Source: Megalobrama amblycephala (Eukaryota > Chordata > Actinopteri > Cypriniformes > Xenocyprididae). From it: a stretch of DNA of 64,000 nt. Under the pieces are notes generated by a model. It did no database searches. It saw nothing but the letters and a program-made list of their open reading frames with translations, and was not told the DNA's origin. This document shows, piece after piece, positions 15,536 through 27,446 of this stretch; position 1 is the stretch's first letter; every line of letters begins with the position of its first letter. The stretch spans positions 2,974,927 through 3,038,926 of the forward strand of contig NC_063062.1 in assembly GCF_018812025.1 (NCBI RefSeq). The letters are read 5' to 3'. The translations under genes and the position numbers were made by a program.

Positions 15536-16293
15536 GCTTAAAACTCGCAATTCTGACTTTATTGTATTGTATTGTATTGTATTTATTATTTATAAAGCAC
15601 ATTTCAATACAACCAGAGTTGTCCAAAGTGCTGTACATAGAAATTGGAAAAAATACAAAGCACAGCTAATATAAAACATACAAAGCATAACACACATACA
15701 CACCTATGTCAATATAAAACATACAAAGCATAACACACATCTCACAATTGACTTAACAACACAATTCTGACTTTATATCTCACAATTCTGACTTTATATC
15801 ACCCAATTCTGACTTTATATCACACAATTCTGACTTTATATCTCACAATTCTGACTTTAAAACCCGCAATTCTGACTTTATATCACCCAATTCTGACTTT
15901 ATAACACAATTCTGACTTTATATCACACAATTCTGACTTTAAAACTCGCAATTCTGACTTTATAACTCGCAATTCTGACTTTATAACTCACAATTCTGAC
16001 TTTATAACACAATTCTGACTTTGAAACTCGCAATTCTGACTTTAAAACTCGCAATTCTGACTTTATAACACAATTCTGACTTTATATCTCACAATTCTGA
16101 CTTTATATCTCACAATTCTGACTTTATATCACCCAATTCTGACTTTATATCTCACAATTCTGACTTTAAAACCCGCAATTCTGACTTTATATCACAATTC
16201 TGACTTTATATCACACAATTCTGACTTTAAAACTCGCAATTCTGACTTTATATCCCACAATTCTGACTTTATATCTCGCAATTCTGACTTTGT
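15536..16293. repeat. Minisatellite, about 21-bp unit AATTCTGACTTTATATCTCAC
   Basis: The core AATTCTGACTTTA recurs about 25 times with variable spacers (ATATCTCAC, AAACTCGC, ATCACCC). The first unit (15547-15562) is separated from the rest by a LINE fragment. A short degenerate array with the same core is present at 52530-52800. It lies in the intron upstream of rere exon 15170-15310. Confidence 0.9.
15563..15745 (-). mobile_element. LINE 3' tail fragment inside the minisatellite
   Basis: A (TTGTA)n run at about 15563-15583 followed by TTTATAAAGCACATTTCAATACAAC and CCAAAGTGCTGTACATAG is the reverse-strand 3' end of a fish LINE, severely 5'-truncated. Its position between minisatellite units shows that it entered an existing array or that the array expanded around it. 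Confidence 0.6.
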
Positions 16294-16299
16294 GGTCAG

Positions 16300-17380
16300 T
16301 TTCTCTCCCTCCAAATGTTACAGTGCCAAACATTTGCCATAAACTTGACTAATGTCTCTCAGAAGCACTATTTGTACTTATAAACAAACCTAAAAACACA
16401 TGGGGAGTCAAAAACAAAACTGTTATGAGTGTAAAGTGCGCATTGGACTATGAAAAGCTGAAAGGGTAAAAAAAAAAACTACATTGTTTAACAAATACAC
16501 ACGCGATTCGTGATTTTTGGCAATGCCTGAGGCTGAGACTAAGGTTATGAGGTCTTTTTAGGTTTAGCTTCAGTAATACTGAGAGATTTACTTCATAAAC
16601 AATGACACACCACAGATGTAACGTAAACTTATTGAAGTGTATTCCAATATTTCATCAAACAATAGGCATTCACAGATGTCTGAACTGAGCCTCGAATAAT
16701 CTGAATCATACTGATAAAACACAATCAGGTGTCAACTCAACACAGATTTAACCTACTTCTTTGCTTCAGACAACTGATCAATACGTTTGATTGAAATGTT
16801 GCATCCAGGTGTCCGCTGACCTTGCGGCATGTGTCTGACAGGGGCTGTCAAAGCGTTGAGAGAGTCATATGGCACAACACTCAGTGCTGTGATAGTGACC
16901 AGCTCTGTACACACTTTCTTAGTGTTTTCTCTACGCAGTCTGTTCTTGTCTTTCATTAAAACTTCCCTCTCCCTTTCCAGGCCCCAAGGCCAAGCAGAAC
17001 TCGGTCTCTGGGGAGAGACGAGGTTCAGGGCATCAAAACAAGCCTTTGAAGTCGAGCGATTAAGAGGGGGGAGACCTGTTGGAATGGGCCAAAAGGGCTT
17101 AAAGGTGTGGGGGAGTCAGGTTCTCCAATTAGGCACAAAAAAGGTTAACATGAGTCATGAACCTCTGTTTTCACTCAGAAAGGGTTACGCAAACAGCATG
17201 CAGACAGGATAGATGATCTGATCATGTCAGTAAAGAGTTAATGATTGATGACACTCACTCAAGATCAAATTGACTTAGATTAAAAATAACCATAAGAGAA
17301 TTGATGCACTGTTACAAATTGAGCTATACTACTCATTTCCAGCATCAATTGTAATAAAATTAATATCATGGCTGGAATTC
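16300..17380. other. Unique block, possible conserved non-coding element
   Basis: No transposon ends were seen. The part 16960-17280 has a balanced composition and motifs such as CCAATTAGGCAC, AATGATTGATGACA and a palindromic GATCTGATCATG, as often seen in conserved regulatory DNA. Open frames exist on both strands here (127 codons plus, about 100 codons minus) but neither resembles a known protein. Confidence 0.3.
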
Positions 17381-17389
17381 CGGATTTAG

Positions 17390-17545
17390 GCTCCTTTTAA
17401 GCCAGACATACAGGAATTTTTAAACAATAGTTGGGTTAAATAAAACTGCACAGCACATTGGGCAAACATTTAACCCAACCACTGGGTTTGTCCATTTTCA
17501 ACCCAACTTGGGTTGTTTTTAACCCAGCATTTTTAAGAGTATATG
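17390..17545. repeat. Small MITE with GGGTTAAA/TTTAACCC inverted repeats
   Basis: It contains AATAGTTGGGTTAAAT, CATTTAACCCAACCACTGGGTTTG and a terminal TTAACCCAGCATTTTTAA. The same family occurs in reverse at 21058-21440. No ORF. Confidence 0.6.
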
Positions 17546-18084
17546 CAATAAAAATCCATCATAAAAAATAAAAAATAAAAAACTGTTGTGCAATTCCATA
17601 CAATTACAGCCAAACATATTTTTTGATGTTTATTGTCCAGCTACAGAGAAGGATTTTGGGCCTTCTCCTTTTTATGAAATCTGTGAATGAGAAATCAGGC
17701 AGAGAAACCAAGCAATTAACAATCTTGATCCTCGTAACTGGACATGTAATTGCCTTTTAGTACATTTTTAAGTAAATCTGGTTTCAATACAAGTCTTTAT
17801 GGAATAATGTAACTATACTGGGGGGAAAATTACAAACCCGAAAAATGTTTTACCAAAAACAACAAAATTGTAAATGGTTGTAAAATTGTAAATAATGTTG
17901 CATTATATGTAATTTTACTGTAAAATAATGTGAAATTTGAGATTTGGAAGTGCCATATAATTTACACCGACATTAAAGGAACATTCCCAGAAATGTATGC
18001 AAGACACTTCACATATGATTATATTTTACTTAAATAAGTTTGGTTTCTTCGTATTTTTTATTATCTGTAATGTACACCAGGATG

Positions 18085-18553
18085 TTAAAGGGATAGTTCA
18101 CCCCAAAATGAAAATTTTCTGTTAATTTACCCACCCTCAGGCCATCTAAGATGAGACTTTTTTCTTCAGTAGAACAGTAAAGAAGATTTTTTACTGAAAC
18201 CGTTTTATGCGACATAAAGCTTGTCGTGAAAGCACGCAGGACCGCCAAGGCTGTGGATTGGAGGTAAAAATGTTGTAAATAATGTTCAGTTTCTTCCATA
18301 GACCGAACGTTTTGCTTCTTTAGACCTCAATGTAATGTCAGGAGCCATGGATATTCATTTTGTTTTGTCTGCATGTGTTTTTTTGAATCTCAAAGTGACA
18401 GCACCCATTAACTTCCATTATATGAATCACCGAGGACCAAGGTTTCACCTAAAAATCTTCTTTACTGTTCTACTGAAGAAAAAAAAAAAAAAGTCACCTA
18501 CATCTTGGATGACCTGAGGGTGAGTAAATTAACAGCAAATTACTGAACTATAA
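18085..18553. mobile_element. TTAA-type foldback MITE
   Basis: The left arm begins TTAAAGGGATAGTTCACCCC and both arms match in inverted orientation over about 120 bases (for example AGTAGAACAGTAAAGAAG against CTTCTTTACTGTTCTACT). The right terminus is degenerate (GAACTATAAG). The arms contain A or T runs that create spurious ORFs. Confidence 0.7.
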
Positions 18554-18859
18554 GTGTGCTCTTAAATTCAGTGTGTTTCCTGAGTATTGGATTTTAACAT
18601 TGCTTATTTTTCAAACAACGTTACTCTTGTCAATCTCCATAGTGGCCACTTTACAGTGGAAGCCAAAATTACTTTCACTGCCGCATGAGCTAATATAAGT
18701 GAGCTGGATTTACTAAAGCTGGACGGTCTTGGACGGTCCTTGGCCAATGAAAGCTGCTATGGAGTCTAAACCTTCTGCCATCAGTTTGAAGGTTACGTGA
18801 GACTAGTCAACAACACAGGATAACCAAGAAACAATCCAATTTCAATTACTTATTGATTA

Positions 18860-19122
18860 CCTATTTCCCTCCTAGGACTTTTTTCCCAGTGTTAGCACGC
18901 TGGGTTTTTCTCCTAGGGGTTTTTTTCCACCCCTGGGAGTCAGCCGACATTGGCTTAATGTAGCACCATCTTGTATATGTTACATATTACCACGCTTGCT
19001 TGTACAGCTTATTTTGTAACCACTTCTCTTTTTTCTGTGCTTCTAATATGTAAAGCTGCTTTGAAACAATTACCAATTGTAAAAAGTGCTATATAAATAA
19101 ATTTGACTTGACTTGACTTGAC
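18860..19122 (+). mobile_element. LINE 3' end, 5'-truncated, with (TTGAC)n tail
   Basis: The stretch with TTTCTCCTAGGGG, CACCCCTGGGAGTCAGCC and the tail AGCTGCTTTGAAACAAT, AAAAAGTGCTATATAAATAA, then TTGAC repeated about four times, is the 3'UTR and microsatellite tail of a fish LINE. No reverse transcriptase part remains. Confidence 0.65.
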
Positions 19123-19361
19123 CTATGACCTTTTATCATCAAATAAGCTCCTGCCTCATATGAACATCTTCAATCATTCAATCCTGAACTACTGCCTGTT
19201 CAAATATTTTAATCACTGTCCACCACATTTATTCAGCTCTGCGTCAGACAAGCTTCTTAAGAATGTGCATACATCTGTTGTCAATTTCAGGTCCTCGTTA
19301 AAAGATGTGACAAACATTATAGTGAATGTTGCGTTTACTGTACCTTTATTCCACCTTGTTT

Positions 19362-20369
19362 CCCCTTACGGAACAAAAATATATGGAAATATACTGCAAA
19401 ATATAATGCGATATATTACATAATACATTTCCATTTATGGGAAACTAGTGCTTATATTTTTCAATGCATTGACCATGTATGGCTATATATTGATACATAT
19501 AAAATATGTATAAATAAAGACAAAAATAGCATTACATTCATCAAGTTTTATCCTTTATTGTACATATATTGCACATATATGTTCCCATATAAATGTGAAT
19601 GTATTGTACACACATTCATGGAATGAGTAACAATCAGTGGTTACAACAGACTTCTAGTTCCCAGCATGCTTTGCTTCTGACTGTTAAAGGAAAGTAAATG
19701 TTAAAATTAAGTGCTATTTCATGTGTTTTGCTCAATATTGATATAGGGGGAGATCTAGGTGTTTCAAGTTGTATTATTTTGGAATTTAAAAGGTTTTCTG
19801 GTATGTGTGAGTTTTTGGGGTTACCATTGTGCTGAAAAGTAGAGCCTGTGATTAGGTTGATGATTGGCTGAACAACATTAAGACTTATAATAACTTTATT
19901 TAAAAAAAACAGCGGCTGTGCACGCTATAGCACAGTGATAGTCTCTTTGGTAGAAACTTTAGTACGTGCTTTTGTTAACTAATTTGAAAATATGAAACAT
20001 TTAAAATGTAAATTATTATAAAATATAAGAAATGTGTTACATAATATATTTTAACATATATGTGTTTATACTGCATGAGTAAATATATCTGCAATATATT
20101 ATGCATGCAGTACCATATCTGATCACATATAAATCTATATATTATGAAGTATATTACTGAATATAAAATTACATACATTATGATATATTAGTCAATATAT
20201 TATCACATATTTTTCATTATATGAAAAGCAGCAATTCCTTATGTATTATTCAGTATATTGTAATATATTCACGCAATATATTGTTTTCTGTATATTTTCA
20301 AATATACTTAAAATCATGTAATATATTGATCATTCATATATAGGGAAATATATCTTTTTTCCATAAGGG
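19362..20369. mobile_element. AT-rich MITE with CCCTTACGGAA-type ends
   Basis: The left end CCCCTTACGGAACAAAAATA (19362) pairs with the right end TATATCTTTTTTCCATAAGGG (to about 20369). The interior is dominated by ATATATT motifs with inverted similarity. The 67-codon minus ORF inside is a composition artefact. Confidence 0.6.
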
Positions 20370-21055
20370 TCATTATAAGTTACATGTTCATAGTCAAAAG
20401 CAGCAGTATGTGACTTTGGTGAGAAGATGTTTCTTTCTGCTGACAAAACCTGTCGTAAAAATTCAAAGCACAATCTGTCGGACAGGAAGCACTTGGTTCC
20501 CTGAGTCTTTCTTAATTAAAACCAGAGGAAGAACTATTAGCTCCTTACACAAATACAAGACTTTCCTCTAGTCCGTTCATATTCCCAGAGCAATTGGTCT
20601 GAAAAATTTCAGCAGATTTTGCTGTTTGGTCTCAGGAACAGCAGGGGATTTGAGGACTAACCAAACTGCATGCTGTGTCAACACCAAACATTCTCTGCTG
20701 TCAGTGTAATCCCATTCAGCATGGGAAAACAGCAAGGCACTTCACGACAACAGAATGAGAGCGGGATCTGGCCAAAAAGGGGCAATCATTTTAAATCCTG
20801 GGTTGAGGGTTCCCTTTGTAACTTGATTTAAAATAAACTGATTTTTAGTTCAATTAATCAATTTAAAGGTACGAGTGAATTTAGACATCAAACATTAGAA
20901 TGTCCAGTTTGAAAGATGGATATTCATGTTGAGATTGGCTGAAGATTACATTTAACATCATTAAACATTTAACAGTGTTACTGTTTTTCACTGTAACTTA
21001 TAAGGTGGCACCCATTTTAACCATATATAGTGTTATTTGGTGTGTCTTTATCTTA
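20370..21055. other. Unique intronic or intergenic block
   Basis: No ORF, transposon end or RNA gene could be supported. It is moderately GC-balanced between 20400 and 20830, unlike the flanking AT-rich element. Confidence 0.4.
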
Positions 21056-21057
21056 TG

Positions 21058-21440
21058 CTCTAAAAAATGCTGGGTTAAAGTGGACAAACCCAGTAAATGG
21101 GTTGTTTTAACTCAACAGTTGGGTTAAATGTTTGCCCAACCTGCTGGGTAGTTTTATTCAACTATTATTTAAAAATTACTGTATTTCTTGCTTAAAATGA
21201 ACCCAAAGTATTTTGGAAAATAACATTTATTAATATGCTTAAGAAATGAACATTTATGAATAAGTTTAATGAATAATAATTAAACAATAAACTTTTATAA
21301 TAAGTTCACCTTTTGATTATTATTGTTGCCTCTAGTAATTATGTGTCTGATTTTTAATTTCCAACCCATTTTGGTTTATTTTAAGCCAGCCATATAGTAA
21401 TTTTTAAACAATAGTTGGGTTTAATAAAACAGCCCAGCAT
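21058..21440. repeat. MITE pair of the GGGTTAAA family
   Basis: AAAAATGCTGGGTTAAAGTGGACAAACCC at 21064 and the inverted TTTAAGCCAGCCATATAG plus AATAAAACAGCCCAGCATAA near 21380-21440 mark the ends. It is the same family as 17390-17545. Confidence 0.5.
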
Positions 21441-22150
21441 AATAGGTAATATTAAAAGGTAAATATAAAAAAATATAAAAGGTAATTTTTGAAGAATAGA
21501 AAGTTCAAAAGAACAGAATTTATGTTAAAATCTTTACTGTCACTTTTGATCAACTAAATGCATCTTTTCTGATTTTATAGTCCCAAAAAGTTTAAATGGT
21601 AGAGTATCTGTCTACATCTACAGTCTCTATTTGTTCACCTCAACATACCCCAAAAAATGACAAAAACACCAGACCGCAATCCCCTCTCCGCCCACACCCT
21701 TCTCTCAAGACACCTAATCAGTGGATTCCACGTGTATGAATATGAGATTTTGATACATGCAAATAAAACCGCAGCATCTGTCAGACAGAGATTTGGAAGA
21801 GAAGCTGGATGTTATAATTGATCTAAACTGAGATTTGACATAGCTGGAGGCTTGAATGGTAATGCTGCACTGCGCTGATTTCATGGGCACGACCGGAGAG
21901 CAGAAGCCATGCTGGGGTAGAAGCACATCAACCCCTAAAACAGGATCATTTTCCTCATCAGGCAGAAGCTCAACAGTGGGACTTCCTCGTAAACAGGCAC
22001 ATTTTGTTTATCCCCTACACCTCTGTGTGGTTTTCTAAAGCTATGGCTGTATCCGAAAGCTGAAAAAGACCTAGCATTATCTTTATAATAAATCTGGATT
22101 TCAAAATTCAAGACATTAATTAGCACTGAAATTGTAATTGTTAAAATTTC
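21441..22150. other. Unique block without recognised genes
   Basis: Short overlapping ORFs on both strands show no coding character. Nothing else is supported. Confidence 0.35.
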
Positions 22151-23080
22151 CAAGGGTCAGCATTCTCTCCTAAAAGTGATCGGGCAGACCAAACCGTAAG
22201 TCGTAGTGACTTGAAACTTTGAGGGCTGGTAGTACTCACACCATCTACAACGTCACCAAGGCTCGCCCTGATCGGCCTGACGGGGGCGCTACAGCGGTCA
22301 AAAGTACGAAATGGCTCGTAACTCCTAAACTGTTAGGCGTACGCTCAAGTGTCTTATGTTGTTGGAATCCTTGGCTCAAGATGGACAAATTCCTTGGTGA
22401 AAATTTTGGGTATTATAGATTTGGTAAGAGCTCATTCTGTGTGTGTGCGAAAAAAGACGTACCGACTGACCACTTGGTGGTGCTATAACAGCAAAAAAAT
22501 ACATGAAAACAGCTATAACTACTTCACCGTTAGTCCGATTGACTTGAAAATTGGCATGCAGTGTCTTTGTCCGAAGTGCCATGATGGTCTATGAGGACAG
22601 TGACGTATCTCAAAAAACATGGCCGCCACTGGCCAATGAAGTTTGAGCAGCTATCAGACAAGGTTAATGAAGGCCAATCAGAAACTCGCCAGACCTGTTT
22701 GACTTGCCTTCGCGTTTTTCATGTGTGTAAAAGATTGTATATCGAGCGATTTTTTGCACACGCCCATGACTTTCATACCACATGGTAGAACTCCTCATTC
22801 TTAGCAAGAACCGCCTCTGTCCATCGAATCGTTTGTTAAATATTGGAGATTATTTTTAGTTCTAGGTTTCTGGTTCAACCTCGATTACTGTTAAAAAGAC
22901 ATAAAAAAAAAACATATATTTCTTATGGTAAATTGCCTGATTTGGCTCTAAATGGTCTTTTCCATCTATGATCGAGATGGTTACAGGCTTGCTAATTAAA
23001 ACATATCACTTTTTTATACATGTGCTTGAAGAACCCCGATAACTGCTGCTCGCAGCTATCTTTCAATTACATTTTGATTT
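22150..23080 (+). repeat. Cyprinid interspersed repeat with ACTGCTGCTCGCAGCTAT end
   Basis: The stretch GTCGTAGTGACTTGAAACTT, GGGGGCGCTACAGCGGTCAA, CTCGTAACTCC and the terminal GCTGCTCGCAGCTATCTTTC are typical of a repeat abundant in cyprinids, whose 3' end is also seen at 3365-3400. Spurious ORFs of 60-90 codons lie inside. Confidence 0.5.
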
Positions 23081-24683
23081 AATTGCACAGAAAATGACAT
23101 ATTTAGCGGTTCAAAGCAAAGCCTTTGATACGAGATGATGAATTAAGGGCTAAATAGAATTCACTGGGGTCCTTTAAACATCAATAAGACTTGTATTTTT
23201 CTGATAATATGTTCATAAAATGTTTATGCTTTGCAATTTCCCAAAATCCCATTACCCTCAACATGTAAAGTACAAGACATCCTAGGGTAGATATCCTGCT
23301 TTTTACAGATCTCAGGAGGAGACTATCCGGGAGGGGTAGGTGGCAAAACGACCAGACATTTTTCCACAGTAAGGTCTCGTAAAAATCTCTCAGTGCTTTT
23401 AGAAACATTCCTCCCCCTGGCCATGGGAGCACAAGCGCAGAGACGTCAGGAGGGATCACGCTCAACACAAACACAAATACTCTCAGAAAATCGGATGGAA
23501 TCTTCAGGCCCAAATGCAAATGCCAGACATAAACACTCTGAGAGATTTGAAGACTCTCAAAATGTGTTCAGTCTTATTCGCCTGGATAAACACTGCAAAA
23601 ACAGTCCATAACCTTAAAGACCCCAGGCGGGATAAATAGAAATTTCAGAAATCTGCACATCTGAGGAATATGAGAGGTCAAAGCGGTCATTTCTGCTCTG
23701 GGATGTAAAACCTGAGGTTAACTGGTCACTATGCAACACTCTCTCTGAGAACAAGCACTTCATCTCACCAGCTGTGGGAACGGCAGTGTGAAAGATTACA
23801 TCACGATGATTTATGGCACATGAGGAGGAGCCAGAGAAACTATGGAACATGAGATCATTTGGAGGGCATCCAATAAGAGGTCTCAATAGGAGCACAAGTC
23901 AATTGGTTTCCACCACAAGAGATGATGGATCAGCAGAGGGACAACAAATGAATGTTCTGAGAAGTGAAGAGAACACATCCCAGACTCACACATACTGTAT
24001 CGCAACACACATAACTCTGCTTTTTTAAGGAAATGGCATCCATAAATCCCAAATATTGGTGTATGTATTTGGAAGGGTATCAAATTAATAAATAAAACTT
24101 TATATAGATGAAATAGGATTGTAGAGTTTTACATTGAAACCAACATGACATATTACAAAGTCAATTAATTCATAATCTTATTTTTGTCTGCATTTAACAT
24201 GCAAAGGATCACTTGGATTTTCTTTAAAGCTGGTTTTCTATTGTAGTGTAATTCTGGGTGTTACGCTGCTGCAGTTGTTCATTAGAAAGGTAAAAATTGG
24301 TGTTTACAACTGATCTTGTAGGCTGATGCTTGCACCATATGTCTTCAATTGCCACTGAAAGCCTCTAGCCAATTCTTGAAATTCAGTTTCTGCCCTCCAA
24401 AAGCATAAAAAGGGCCACACAGATTATCTGACTCATTTTTGGACTCTTTTTAGACTGCTTTCTGCTAACTGACACTTCTCATAGAGCTCAATGATCTGCT
24501 TGGTGGGAAAAAGAAAAGAACAACAAATCTTTCTTGTTTCCTACTCTCCAGATTTCACATAATTATACAAATTGTATGATAAAAGCTCAAGCATAAAATC
24601 TTAAAGAGGTAATTACCCTAAAAATTAAAGATCTGTCATCATTTACTCATCTAAATGTTTTTTCAAAGCTTTGGAGTGTGGAC
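23081..24683. other. Unique block, no gene recognised
   Basis: No transposon ends or convincing exons. ORFs of 65-112 codons on both strands overlap each other and lack coding-like residues or splice context. Confidence 0.4.
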
Positions 24684-25559
24684 AAAGGATTAGTTCACTT
24701 CAGAATTAAAATTTCCAGGTAATTTACTCACCCCCATGTCATCCAAGATGTTTATGTCTTTCTTTCTTCAGTCGAAAAGAAACATTCCAGGATTTTTCTC
24801 CATATAGTGGACTTTACTGGGGTTCAATGGTTTGAAGGTCCAAACTGCAGTTTCAGTGCAGCTTCAAAGGGCTTTAAAAGATACCAGACGAGGAATAAGT
24901 ATCTTATCTAGCGAAACGATTGGTCATTTTCTAGAAAAAACAAAAATGTATATACTTTTTAACCACAAATGCTCGTCTTGCACTGCTCTGTGATGTGCCA
25001 CGCATTATGTAATCACATTGGAAAGGTCACGTGTGACGTAGGCGGAAGTACCGCGGTAGGGCAAAAAACTCCATCTCATTTCAATCAAAATCGTCCGTCA
25101 TCATTGTTTTAGCTTTTTTTTGGTAAAGGGCTTTTGACTTTAGTCTTTGCATGTTTGCTTTGTAGACACAGGATCGGTACTTCCGCGTACGTCACGCGTG
25201 ACCTTTCCAACGTGATTACGTAATACGCTGCTCATTGCAGAGCAGTGCAAGATGAGCATTTGTGGTTAAAAAGTGTCTAATTTTTTATTAGAAAATGACC
25301 AATTGTTTTGCTAGATAAGACCCTTATTCCTCGGCTGGGATCGTGTAGAGCTCTTTGAAGCTGCACTGAAACTGCAATTTGGACCTTCAAACCACTGAAC
25401 CCCAGTGAAGTCCACTATATGGAGAAAAATCCTGGAATGTTTTCCTCAAAAACCTTGATTTCTTTTCGACTGAAGAAAGAAAGACATAAACATCTTGGAT
25501 GACATGGGGGTGAGTAAATTATCAGGAAATTTGAATTCTGAAGTGAATTAATCCTTTAA
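24684..25559. mobile_element. Long TTAA-type foldback element, copy 1
   Basis: The left terminus AAAGGATTAGTTCACTTCAG and right terminus GAAGTGAATTAATCCTTTAA are inverted, and the arms pair over more than 400 bases (for example CACCCCCATGTCATCCAAGA against TCTTGGATGACATGGGGGTG). The central part holds AAAGGTCACG and GTGACGTAGGCGGAAGTACC, also inverted. Confidence 0.85.
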
Positions 25560-25948
25560 TGAAAATTAACAGGGACCATAAAAAGTATCATAAAGGTATA
25601 TTCAGTACAGTATATCCCAAATCAAAAACCAAAGTTAGTTCACTGAAAAACTTGCCCTCTGGCCTAGCTCCCAAATATCGCCTGCCAGACACATTGCAGC
25701 AGGATATTCAGTTATACTTTATTTCGATGGTCCACTTTAGATATTCTACTAACTATATGTAACTTTGAAACTACATGTCAACTAACTCTCATTAGAGTAT
25801 TAGTAGACTGAAGTAGACTGCTAGTACTGTAAGGTTAGGATTAGGTGTATTGTTCGGGTTAGCTGAATAAGTTGACACGCAGTTGAAAAGATTCTTCCAG
25901 TCAGTAGAGTGTCTGTTGGGGAGCATCAAAATAAAGTGTTAGTAGATA

Positions 25949-26809
25949 TTAAAGGATTAGTCCACTTTTAAATAAACTTTTCCTGATAATTTACTCACCC
26001 CCATGTCATCCAAGATGTCCATGTCTTTCTTTCTTCAGTCGAAAAGAAATTAAAGTTTTTGATGAAAACATTCCAGGATTTTTCTCCTTATAGTGGACTT
26101 CAATGGGCACCAAACAGTTGAAGGTGATAATTAATTTCAGTGCAGCTTCAAATTGTTCAACATGATCCCAGATGAGAAATAAGGGTCTTATCTAGTGAAA
26201 CCAGCGCTCATTTTCTGAAAAAAATTGAAAATTATATAAGTTTTAACCTTAAATGCTCATCTTGAACTAGCTCTCTTCTTCTTCTCCTCTATAAGAATTC
26301 CAGCAGTGTAGATGCTGCTAAGCGTATTACTGCCCTCCACAGGTCAAAGTTTGAACTAATTGTTATATACTATTGAACTAGCATATTGCATATAAACATT
26401 AGTTCAAACTTTGACCTGTGGAGGGCAGTAATACGCTTAGCAGTGTCTACACTGCTGGAATTCAAATAGAGAAGAAGAAGAAGAGAGCTAGTTCAAGATG
26501 AGCAATTCTGGTTAAAACTTATATAATTTTCAATTTTTTTCAGAAAATGAGTGATGGTTTCACTAGATAAGACTCTTATTTCTCATCTGGGATCGTGTTG
26601 AACAATTTGAAGCTGCACTGAAAATAATTTTGACCTTCAACTGTTTGGTGCCCATTGAAGTCTACTATAAGGAGAAAAATCCTGGAATGTTTTCATCAAA
26701 AACTTTAATTTCTTTTCGACTGAAGAAAGAAAGACATGGACATCTTGGATGACATGGGGGTGATTAAATTATCAGGAAAAGTTTATTTAAAAGTGGACTA
26801 ATCTTTTAA
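25949..26809. mobile_element. Foldback element with two 412-bp arms, copy 2
   Basis: Arms 25949-26360 and 26398-26809 are inverted copies with only scattered mismatches, around a 37-base loop. The outer halves are the same family as copy 1, but the central module is different and includes GGAGGGCAGTAATACGC and a GAAGAAGAAG run. No ORF. Confidence 0.9.
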
Positions 26810-27178
26810 GCAGACAGTCTAATAATACTCTAATGAGAGATAGTTGACATGTAGTGACCTGGGTCAGTGTATATTTTTGTGTCCAAGTGCATTATTTCCT
26901 TTTAAAATAATCTGATAAATTCATGACATATATCACTTTATTCTATAAAACCTATTTATTTAATTTATTTTTTAGTACATTTAAATCATACGTATTATTT
27001 TATGTTTTGTTATCTTAAACCCCCAAAATGTCAGGTGGTGCAACTGTCCGAACAAATGAACAGACTAAGAAACTATTTAAAATGGTGTCTTAATAATAAA
27101 AATGGCATCATTTTAGGTTTATAACCTTTCATATAAACACATTTTGTAAGTATGAGTAGGTTGGTTAGTTCACTTTCC

Positions 27179-27235
27179 ATGTCAGGCGGTACAACTACAG
27201 TATACAACATACAACTTGGTTGTACCGCCTGACAT
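27179..27235. repeat. Perfect 17-bp hairpin
   Basis: ATGTCAGGCGGTACAAC (27179-27195) and GTTGTACCGCCTGACAT (27219-27235) are exact inverted repeats with a 23-base loop. A related ATGTCAGGTGGTGCAAC lies at 27028. It is inside the outer element 25708-27446. Confidence 0.85.
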
Positions 27236-27446
27236 AAAAACATTCAAAAAATGAATTTAAACACTTTGAAATGTTATTTAACAACTGAAAATTGTTTAAA
27301 CACATTGTTCATGACTCAAAAATATGCATTACATCAGTTTTGAAAAAACACCTTTTTTTGAAGCTTTATTTGTCAATGACCCACTTATAGTTACAGTTAC
27401 ACTGACAGTAGGATGTCTAAAGTGGACCATCAAAATAAAGTGTAAC

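Larger units (their letters stand above)
25708..27446. mobile_element. Outer DNA transposon split by a foldback element
   Basis: The ends ACTTTATTTCGATGGTCCAC (left) and GTGGACCATCAAAATAAAGT (right) are inverted with one mismatch, and CATGTCAACTAACTCTCATT near 25770 pairs with AATGAGAGATAGTTGACATG near 26835. The element at 25949-26809 lies inside it and interrupts it. Confidence 0.7.

Noticed and set aside
15536..16293. Regular repeats that might be read as a CRISPR array
   Set aside because: The spacers are short variants of one another, there are no cas genes, and the genome is vertebrate.
16753..17212. Overlapping ORFs on both strands, including an RERER-like string on the minus strand
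   Set aside because: The match to the gene name is coincidental; neither frame resembles an atrophin or any known protein, and splice support is weak.
22219..22594. ORFs of 81-89 codons
   Set aside because: They fall in a cyprinid interspersed repeat and show no protein family features.
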